Assembly: GCA_027016355.1 (NCBI GenBank)
Contig: JALWAF010000093.1
Span: 1-9,830, forward strand
Direction of reading: 5' to 3'
Origin: Candidatus Moraniibacteriota bacterium
GTDB lineage: Bacteria > Patescibacteriota > Minisyncoccia > Moranbacterales > GCA-2747515
Length of the DNA stretch: 9,830 bases
This document shows, one piece after another, positions 5,401 through 9,830 of the stretch. The position numbers and the translations under genes are program-made. A model generated the notes under the pieces. That model saw only the letters and a list, made by a program, of their open reading frames with translations. It did not search any database and was not told the origin of the DNA. Position 1 is the first letter of the stretch. Each line of letters begins with the position of its first letter.

Positions 5401-6565
5401 CTTGTTTGGAAATATTCAAAAGTATTCCTACTGATACAAGAGTAAATACAATTGATGTCCCTCCATAACTAATAAATGGCAGCGGTATTCCTGTCAAAGG
5501 CATGAGAGCTATGATCGCCGCTATATTCATAATAGCCTGCCCAATAATCCAAATTGTAATTCCGCCAGCAACTAATTTGCCAAATATATCTGGTGCATTT
5601 GCTGCAATTTTTAAACCTCGCCACGCAAATAAAACAAATAAAATAACAATGCCAATAGTACCTAAGACTCCGAGCTCTTCTGCAATGATTGCATAGATAG
5701 AGTCTCCTACGGGTTCTGGTAAGTACAAGCCTTTTTGCATACTGTGTCCCAAACCTACACCAAAAATGCCCCCACTACCTATTGCAATAAGAGCTTGTTG
5801 TATCTGATATCCAGTGCCTTGCAAATCTGCTTCTGGATGTATGAAAGCGGTAAATCGTGCCATACGATAAGGTGCTGCAACAATGAGACCAACAAGTGCC
5901 ACTACACCAAGCCCTCCAATCATGGCAATGTGAGACAAACGTGCACCAGCAAGATAAAATATTCCTACAGCAATAGCCCCTAACATAATTGTGGTTCCTA
6001 CATCTGGTTGCATAAGTATTAATACACAAGCCAATCCGACAATCGATAAAAATGAAATTAACCCATTTTGAAAATCTGTAATAATTTTCTTACCCTTCCC
6101 CGCACACCATGCTGAAACATAGAGAATTAAAGCTAATTTCATAACTTCTGCAGGTTGAAATGACATCGGACCTATTCCAATCCAACGATTTGCTCCATAG
6201 GCCTCTGCTCCAATGCCTGGCAAGAGTACCAAAAACAATAAAAATAATGCTCCCACAAAAATTACAAGAGCCCATTTGCGATATAAGTGATAATCTATGT
6301 AGCTAAATACAAATAATCCAACAAAGCCCAACACAACACCAATCATCTGTCTCTTAAAGAAAAAATAGGGATCACCAAAACGAACATCTGCATATACGAT
6401 ACCCGCTGATGCAATCATAAGCACTCCCAGAAGTGTTAATATACCCACAACGCCAAAAATAGTTTTATCTGAAGCACCAGTTACGTAGAATGTATTGCGT
6501 GAAATTTTATTTTTGTTTTTTTTCTTTGTACGAATTATTTTACTTTTTTTATTTTTTCTAAACAT
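5387..6565 (-). CDS. ftsW: SEDS peptidoglycan glycosyltransferase FtsW
   Basis: This polytopic inner-membrane enzyme polymerises lipid II at the division septum with a class B PBP partner. The 392 residues begin with a strongly basic cytoplasmic tail (3-23), then about ten hydrophobic segments. SEDS landmarks are ANRWIGIGPMSFQPAEVMKL (125-144), LMQPDVGTTIML (184-195), the G-rich GYQIQQALIAIGSGGIFGVGLG (252-273), PEPVGDSIYAIIAEELG (283-299) with the catalytic aspartate Asp288, and PLTGIPLPFISYGGTS (356-371). FtsW is preferred over RodA because of its place between trmD and murG and the GGTS ending; RodA cannot be fully excluded. The start is 17 bp after the trmD stop. No Shine-Dalgarno is visible, but a TATAAT (6581-6576) lies ten bases upstream, so a near-leaderless transcript is possible. 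Confidence 0.93.
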   Translation of the reverse strand: MFRKNKKSKIIRTKKKNKNKISRNTFYVTGASDKTIFGVVGILTLLGVLMIASAGIVYADVRFGDPYFFFKRQMIGVVLGFVGLFVFSYIDYHLYRKWALVIFVGALFLLFLVLLPGIGAEAYGANRWIGIGPMSFQPAEVMKLALILYVSAWCAGKGKKIITDFQNGLISFLSIVGLACVLILMQPDVGTTIMLGAIAVGIFYLAGARLSHIAMIGGLGVVALVGLIVAAPYRMARFTAFIHPEADLQGTGYQIQQALIAIGSGGIFGVGLGHSMQKGLYLPEPVGDSIYAIIAEELGVLGTIGIVILFVLFAWRGLKIAANAPDIFGKLVAGGITIWIIGQAIMNIAAIIALMPLTGIPLPFISYGGTSIVFTLVSVGILLNISKQAQIS

Positions 6566-6582
6566 TTTTGAAAAAATTATAA

Positions 6583-7245
6583 TTAATTTTTGTTTGAGCT
6601 ATTATTATTTCTCCACTTTGCAATCTCTGCATGATTTCCTGACAAAAGAACTTTTGGCACTTGCCAACCATTAAACTCTTCTGGTTTTGTGTATTGTGGA
6701 TGCTCTCTGTATCCATTGATACTATGTGATTCATATACAGCACTCTCTTTATTACCTAGCGCACCTGGTAATAATCTTACCACACTATCAGCTATAACCA
6801 TCGCTCCAAGCTCACCTCCAGTAAGTACAAAATCCCCAATTGAAATCTCTTCGTGAGCAATATGTTGAGCCACTCTTTCATCCACTCCCTCGTATCTGCC
6901 ACAAATTAAAACTAGATTATCATATTTTTTCAACCTCTCAGCGTCTCTTTGTGTATATCTCTTACCCTTTGCACTAAGTAGAATAATTCTACTTTTTTCA
7001 TTACTTTTGACTTTTGACTTTTGACTTTCCACTGCTCTATATATTGGTCCAACTTGCATAACCATACCAGCTCCTCCACCATAAGGAGTATCATCAACTC
7101 GCTCATGCTTATTATCCGCAAAATCTCTTATATTATACACACCAAAATCAACCACTCCCACATCCTGTGCACGACCCATAATAGAACCCTCCAAATAAGG
7201 TTTTACTATTTCTGGAAAAATTGTAAGTATATCTATTTTTTTCAT
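6583..7245 (-). CDS. trmD: tRNA (guanine-N1-)-methyltransferase (TrmD)
   Basis: This SPOUT methyltransferase makes m1G37 in tRNAs, preventing +1 frameshifts. The start at 7245 ([12 protein letters not shown]) matches the family; the open frame upstream has only a TTG and no support. The 220 residues contain [14 protein letters not shown] (50-63), [11 protein letters not shown] (115-125), the knot [15 protein letters not shown] (135-149), VRLLPGALG (156-164) with the conserved Arg157, and [16 protein letters not shown] (196-211). The protein stops soon after SGNHAEI, about 30 residues earlier than E. coli TrmD, so the final helical part is reduced. Where E. coli has catalytic Asp169, eye alignment gives Glu172 (YESHS). 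Residues 73-81 are encoded by a 7-bp tandem repeat in a naturally variable loop. No Shine-Dalgarno is seen; TACAAT (7258-7253) seven bases upstream suggests a leaderless mRNA. Confidence 0.96.
   Translation of the reverse strand: MKKIDILTIFPEIVKPYLEGSIMGRAQDVGVVDFGVYNIRDFADNKHERVDDTPYGGGAGMVMQVGPIYRAVESQKSKVKSNEKSRIILLSAKGKRYTQRDAERLKKYDNLVLICGRYEGVDERVAQHIAHEEISIGDFVLTGGELGAMVIADSVVRLLPGALGNKESAVYESHSINGYREHPQYTKPEEFNGWQVPKVLLSGNHAEIAKWRNNNSSNKN
7005..7025. repeat. Heptanucleotide tandem repeat inside trmD, TTTTGAC x 3
   Basis: Three perfect copies of TTTTGAC run from 7005 to 7025, followed by a partial copy. On the coding strand they give the Ser/Gln/Lys/Val-rich stretch SQKSKVKS. Three copies keep the frame, and gain or loss of one copy would shift it. 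The stretch falls in a surface loop that varies across TrmD proteins. Confidence 0.85.
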
Positions 7246-7282
7246 TGCATTTATTGTAACAAAAAACAACACAAATAGCGAT

Positions 7283-7329
7283 ACCCAAAAAAATAAAAAC
7301 CTACAACAAACTTATTTGTTGTAGGTTTT
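7283..7329 (-). terminator. Intrinsic terminator of the J-domain operon
   Basis: A perfect 15-bp stem joins AAAACCTACAACAAA (7296-7310) to TTTGTTGTAGGTTTT (7315-7329) around a 4-base loop. The J-domain gene's TAA lies in the loop. On the minus strand the stem runs straight into a T-rich tract down to about 7285. It separates this operon from trmD, so trmD must have its own promoter. T-rich sequence also follows on the plus strand, so it may work both ways. Confidence 0.9.
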
Positions 7330-8145
7330 GATTTTTCTCAAGGAGCCATCTACCTGAAAAAAAACTTCATCATCTCTACGATTGATAGATACGATGTATC
7401 CATCAACCTCTACATCATCGGTAAAAACGACATGAGGTAATAAAATATTGAGATGACTTTTTGTAAAAATCGGACCACGAAATTTGCTTTTTTTATTTCT
7501 TATAGCATTTGTCGTGGCTATTTTTCTCTGCTTATCCAAATCGTCATAAACTTCCTTTACATCTCTGACAACATGATTAAGCCATATATGGGGCTCTATG
7601 AACCCTACAATGCACTTTTTATACATAATATCCGGCGAATCTATTACATGTCCGCTTTCATCTATATCATATTGATAAAAAGTGGCTTTGTTTTCTGGAG
7701 GCAACCAAGTCACCCCTTGTACAACCATCCACGTATTGTGGATAATAAGCGTTGCTTTTTTCTCCATTTGATGCGTGGACCACTCAAAATAAAATTGATC
7801 CAGCAGATGCATCATCTGCACATACGTATGAGATTCTTGCTTCTGTGCTTTTTGCACTTGCGCAAATGCGTCATCAAGCTTTTTTCTCATGGGTGTTCTT
7901 TTGCAAAAATCCTGCTTCCATGACTGGAAGCCTTCTGGATATTTTTTGCGATCTAACAATGCAATCGCCTCATTGATTGCTCGTGATTTTTTGTGCAATT
8001 TTTTTGACGATGTCACGTCGGGGTGACAAATTTTTTGCATTGTATGTGCCACTCCCTTAACCAATATATCAATTTGAGCATCTGTAAGCCCAGACAATGC
8101 ACTTGGATCAAGTCCAAGTGCATAAAACGGGTTTGTCTTTTTCAT
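7312..8145 (-). CDS. DnaJ-like J-domain protein, 277 aa
   Basis: Residues 5-75 read as a J-domain: NPFYALGLD at the start, a long helix, the diagnostic HPD tripeptide (41-43, in CHPDVTSSKK) and the closing helix SRAINEAIALLDRKKYPEGF (54-73). J-domains stimulate the ATPase of an Hsp70 (DnaK). The rest lacks the G/F linker, zinc centre and C-terminal substrate domains of DnaJ. Residues 95-135 look helical, and 135-275 are mixed alpha/beta with WMVVQGVTWLPP (139-150) and a strand-rich end. So it is a specialised J-protein of unknown target. The start at 8145 is preferred to an ATG at 8154: the GAGGAGGG site then sits nine bases away instead of touching, and the ATGA overlap with the upstream gene is typical of coupling. 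Confidence 0.85.
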   Translation of the reverse strand: MKKTNPFYALGLDPSALSGLTDAQIDILVKGVAHTMQKICHPDVTSSKKLHKKSRAINEAIALLDRKKYPEGFQSWKQDFCKRTPMRKKLDDAFAQVQKAQKQESHTYVQMMHLLDQFYFEWSTHQMEKKATLIIHNTWMVVQGVTWLPPENKATFYQYDIDESGHVIDSPDIMYKKCIVGFIEPHIWLNHVVRDVKEVYDDLDKQRKIATTNAIRNKKSKFRGPIFTKSHLNILLPHVVFTDDVEVDGYIVSINRRDDEVFFQVDGSLRKIKTYNK

Positions 8146-8639
8146 GATTTCCATCCCTCCTCTACATCACCGCGCAATTTCTTAAATTCATCCAGAAGCT
8201 GATCTAGATATATAATCTGATCATTGCTCTGCGCAAGATGAACAAGATCAAGAACCACAGAGGCACCAAAGGTGCGTGTAGAAACTTGACATGCCTCCTC
8301 AATAACCTCAATAATCCTATCTTCAGATTCCCATTGAAATTTTTTGAGTAGGTGAGAAACGCTCGTTAAACTGATGTGTGACATTTCTTCACATACATCA
8401 CACACCAACGCTACAATTTCCTCATCTCCATCGTGCTCCTTAATTAAAGAGCAACATTTATGAAGCGAACGTCCAAACTGTTCGCTAATATCAATTGCTT
8501 TTTCAAGCATTAACGGAGATAAATCGTGTTTTTTCATTAATGCCTGAATTTTTGGCACTGACAAACCTTTTTTTGCAGATAATTCTGCAACTGTAATCTG
8601 GGTTTCTGTCGGTTTCACTGCAATTCCAGTTGTTATCAT
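8142..8639 (-). CDS. Hypothetical helical protein, 165 aa, first gene of the J-domain operon
   Basis: I do not recognise a family. The start at 8639 is chosen because TAAGGAG (8652-8646) lies six bases upstream; a TTG nine codons earlier has no such site. The protein looks almost wholly helical. Residues 16-36 (TVAELSAKKGLSVPKIQALM and on) resemble a small helix-turn-helix or similar helical unit. Five cysteines occur (62, 63, 80, 83, 117), with CDVC at 80-83, which could bind metal or be redox-active, but they sit in predicted helix. The TGA stop overlaps the J-domain start as ATGA, so the two proteins are probably made together and may interact. An IS30-family element ends about 29 bp before the start, so the ancestral promoter is probably gone or displaced. 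Confidence 0.8.
   Translation of the reverse strand: MITTGIAVKPTETQITVAELSAKKGLSVPKIQALMKKHDLSPLMLEKAIDISEQFGRSLHKCCSLIKEHDGDEEIVALVCDVCEEMSHISLTSVSHLLKKFQWESEDRIIEVIEEACQVSTRTFGASVVLDLVHLAQSNDQIIYLDQLLDEFKKLRGDVEEGWKS
8155..8162 (-). promoter_or_regulatory. Ribosome binding site of the J-domain gene
   Basis: GAGGAGGG on the minus strand lies inside the 3' end of the upstream gene. It is nine bases from the ATG at 8145 and directly abuts the ATG at 8154. The spacing selects 8145 as the start. Confidence 0.65.
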
Positions 8640-8667
8640 CTCTGACTCCTTACATTCTACTCCCAAT

Positions 8668-8679
8668 CTTAATTTCTAA
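8668..8679 (+). repeat. Left terminal inverted repeat of the IS30 element (core)
   Basis: CTTAATTTCTAA matches the inward-read right end at 9760-9771 in 11 of 12 positions. The bases outside this core do not match, so this is probably at or near the element's border. Confidence 0.6.
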
Positions 8680-8708
8680 TAACAAAAAGACACCTCTTAA
8701 TGTATAAT
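8679..8708 (+). promoter_or_regulatory. Candidate transposase promoter
   Basis: A perfect -10, TATAAT (8703-8708), has a four-of-six -35, ATAACA (8679-8684), 18 bp upstream. Transcription would start near 8715, inside the loop of the hairpin at 8688-8749, so the element's own mRNA would lack the arm that pairs with the start codon. Confidence 0.5.
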
Positions 8709-8749
8709 GATTTAGTCAAGGTAATCAATTAACATATAAAGAGATGTCT
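8688..8749 (+). promoter_or_regulatory. Inverted repeat sequestering the transposase start codon
   Basis: AGACACCTCTT (8688-8698) pairs with AAGAGATGTCT (8739-8749) through ten of eleven positions. The only mismatch falls on the A of the ATG at 8744. Four more pairs stack inside (8700-8703 with 8734-8737), and a smaller stem (8708-8712 with 8723-8727) fills the loop. A transcript entering from outside the element would hide the start codon. One starting at the internal promoter would not. IS10 and IS50 are known to protect themselves in this way. Confidence 0.6.
8701..8728 (-). promoter_or_regulatory. Possible outward promoter from the IS30 left end
   Basis: On the minus strand TTGATT (8728-8723) is followed after 16 bp by TATACA (8706-8701), each four of six matches. 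It would read out of the element into the two-gene operon starting at 8639. It overlaps the transposase -10 on the other strand. The match is moderate only. Confidence 0.35.
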
Positions 8750-9751
8750 CACAAACATATTACACCATCTCAACAAAATGAGATAGCTGTTCTTTTGCGT
8801 ACTAATACTAAGCAAAAAGAAATAGCAGACATAATAGGCGTTACTCCTAGTGCTATTTGCCAAGAGATTAAAAGAAATAAAGATAGTGATGGAGTATATA
8901 GAGCTGGTAATGCAAAGTTTAAGAAAAAGCAAAGAAGAATTAAAGCTAACCAAAGATTTAGAAAAATTCAAAATAATAGTTGGTTAAAAAGATATATCAA
9001 TCATAGAATTGGTAAAAAACATTGGTCACCAGATCAAGTTAGTGGAAGGTTAAAAAGAGATTATCCTAATGATAAAAATAGACAAATTGGTAAAGATAGT
9101 ATATATACATATATCTATTCTGAAAGAAAAGATCTAGTTAAATATTTGCATTGTAAGAAAGGAGCTTATCGTAGAAAATATGGCACTAGAATACGTGAAA
9201 AACAGCGTGAACAAGCCAAAATTAAAAGAATTGATACTAGACCTAGTATTGTAGATAAGAGAATAAGGATTGGAGACTGGGAGGGAGATACTGTTATTGG
9301 TAAAGATAAAAAATCAAGATTAATTACTAATGTAGATAGATTTAGTGGCTATGGATTAATTGATAGAATATCAAAAACTAGTGTATTAATTATTCATAAT
9401 AAATTAAAAAATAGATTTGATAAGATATCTAGAAATAAAAAATATACTTACACATACGATAATGGAATAGAAATTGGTAAAGATGATGATTGGTTAGAAA
9501 GTAAGATTAATATGGATGTATATAGAGCATTTGCATATCATTCATGGGAAAGAGGTTGTAATGAAAACTTTAATGGTTTAATTAGACAATTCTTTCCTAA
9601 AGATACTAATTTTGCTAATATATCTGATGAGGAAGTTAAAAGAGTTGAAACTCTTTTAAATGATAGACCTCGTAAAAGATTAAATTATTGTACTCCAAAA
9701 GAAGTGTTTAATGGAGAAGATTTTGAAAAATTTTCCTATTTGTTTAATTAA
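8744..9751 (+). CDS. IS30-family DDE transposase
   Basis: This 335-residue enzyme cuts and joins the IS30 element. The N-terminal helix-turn-helix (6-45) reads ITPSQQNEIAVLLRT, then KEIADIIGVTPSAICQEIKRN. A second DNA-binding segment contains HWSPDQVSGRLKRDYP (93-108). The catalytic domain has GDWEGDTVIG with Asp182, YTYDNGIEIG with Asp239, and ERGCNENFNGLIRQFFPKDTNF (269-290) with Glu274, giving the 34-residue D-E spacing typical of the family. LNDRPRKRLNYCTPKEVF (305-322) is the standard ending. The frame is intact, so it is probably active or recently so. No usable Shine-Dalgarno exists (AAAGAG touches the ATG). No other in-frame methionine occurs before residue 258. Arginine is encoded mostly by AGA, unlike the neighbouring accessory genes. 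Confidence 0.96.
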   Translation: MSHKHITPSQQNEIAVLLRTNTKQKEIADIIGVTPSAICQEIKRNKDSDGVYRAGNAKFKKKQRRIKANQRFRKIQNNSWLKRYINHRIGKKHWSPDQVSGRLKRDYPNDKNRQIGKDSIYTYIYSERKDLVKYLHCKKGAYRRKYGTRIREKQREQAKIKRIDTRPSIVDKRIRIGDWEGDTVIGKDKKSRLITNVDRFSGYGLIDRISKTSVLIIHNKLKNRFDKISRNKKYTYTYDNGIEIGKDDDWLESKINMDVYRAFAYHSWERGCNENFNGLIRQFFPKDTNFANISDEEVKRVETLLNDRPRKRLNYCTPKEVFNGEDFEKFSYLFN

Positions 9752-9759
9752 GATTTGGG

Positions 9760-9771
9760 TTAGAATTTAAG
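9760..9771 (-). repeat. Right terminal inverted repeat of the IS30 element (core)
   Basis: TTAGAATTTAAG on the plus strand is the inverted partner of the left core at 8668-8679 with one mismatch. It lies 20 bp at most beyond the transposase stop, the usual place for an IS30 right end. Confidence 0.6.
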
Positions 9772-9830
9772 TCACACGTACTAAAAGTAGCTAGTAGAAT
9801 ACATAATAGGATTATCTACAAGATAATAAT
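9772..9830. other. Right flank of the IS30 element, no feature recognised
   Basis: The last 59 bases are AT-rich. I see no open frame with a start signal, no RNA gene and no terminator. It could be the former upstream region of the operon at 8639 displaced by the element, but the window ends too soon to tell. Confidence 0.5.

Larger units (their letters stand above)
8668..9771 (+). mobile_element. IS30-family insertion sequence, about 1.1 kb, apparently complete
   Basis: The element is defined by its transposase and by matching ends: CTTAATTTCTAA (8668-8679) and, read inwards from the right, CTTAAATTCTAA (9771-9760), 11 of 12 identical. The ends lie 76 bp before the start codon and 20 bp after the stop, and the roughly 1,104-bp length is usual for IS30 elements. 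The true termini may extend a few bases further. I cannot identify a target duplication: the immediate flanks AAT and TCA differ. The element is far more AT-rich than the genes it abuts. Its left end lies beside the ribosome binding site of the operon at 8639. Confidence 0.8.

Noticed and set aside
6976..7000. Plus-strand terminator inside trmD (AAGTAGAAT/ATTCTACTT followed by T-run)
   Set aside because: The arms leave only a one-base loop and lie within conserved coding sequence, and no plus-strand transcript needs ending there.
7246..7272. Longer TrmD starting at a TTG at 7272
   Set aside because: The added residues have no family counterpart, no ribosome binding site supports it, and the ATG at 7245 gives the standard TrmD N-terminus.
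8142..8145. UGA read as glycine, as in Gracilibacteria and Absconditabacteria
   Set aside because: The TGA lies in a normal ATGA overlap with a good J-domain start, and conserved proteins in the window have no internal TGA codons.
8743..8971. Minus-strand open frame opposite the transposase N-terminus
   Set aside because: It is a shadow of the helix-turn-helix coding region with no start signals or recognisable protein features.
8655..9785. Four-base target duplication TACT at 8658-8661 and 9779-9782
   Set aside because: Using these borders would place six or more unmatched bases outside the matching inverted repeats, so the match is probably chance.

Overview
The window looks like chromosomal DNA of an AT-rich bacterium, most likely a member of the Patescibacteria (Candidate Phyla Radiation). 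This is an inference. It rests on the low GC, a compact minus-strand cell-wall cluster (trmD, ftsW, murG, murC, murB), a shortened TrmD, a MurG lacking the classical HEQN motif, and core genes without clear Shine-Dalgarno sites. TAA, TAG and TGA all appear as stops. The one TGA sits in a tight ATGA gene overlap, so standard bacterial decoding fits better than the UGA=Gly code of some Patescibacteria.

Layout. (1) 1-1215, minus strand: the start of an hpf/raiA ribosome-hibernation gene, cut by the window edge, with murB upstream of it. (2) 1216-2784: an accessory insert splitting murB from murC. It holds a plus-strand orphan gene with its own near-consensus promoter, strong ribosome binding site and intrinsic terminator. 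It also holds a minus-strand gene resembling ADP-ribosyltransferase-fold proteins and a perfect 30-bp palindrome overlapping the murC stop. (3) 2780-7245, minus strand: trmD-ftsW-murG-murC, closely spaced, with an internal promoter candidate and a possible 16-codon leader ORF before murG. (4) 7283-8639, minus strand: a two-gene operon, a cysteine-containing helical protein translationally coupled to a J-domain (HPD) protein, closed by a strong terminator. (5) 8668-9771: an apparently intact IS30-family element whose left end lies just 16 bp upstream of that operon's ribosome binding site. (6) 9772-9830: flank with nothing recognisable. No gene-free stretch exceeds 300 bases; the longest is about 150 bp at 1216-1365.

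How the genes work together. MurB makes UDP-MurNAc, MurC adds L-Ala, MurG adds GlcNAc to lipid I to make lipid II, and FtsW polymerises lipid II at the septum. TrmD (tRNA m1G37) and HPF (ribosome hibernation) are translation genes beside this cluster. The accessory parts (orphan gene, ART-like gene, J-domain pair) have no clear functional link to peptidoglycan. They are the least explained content of the window.
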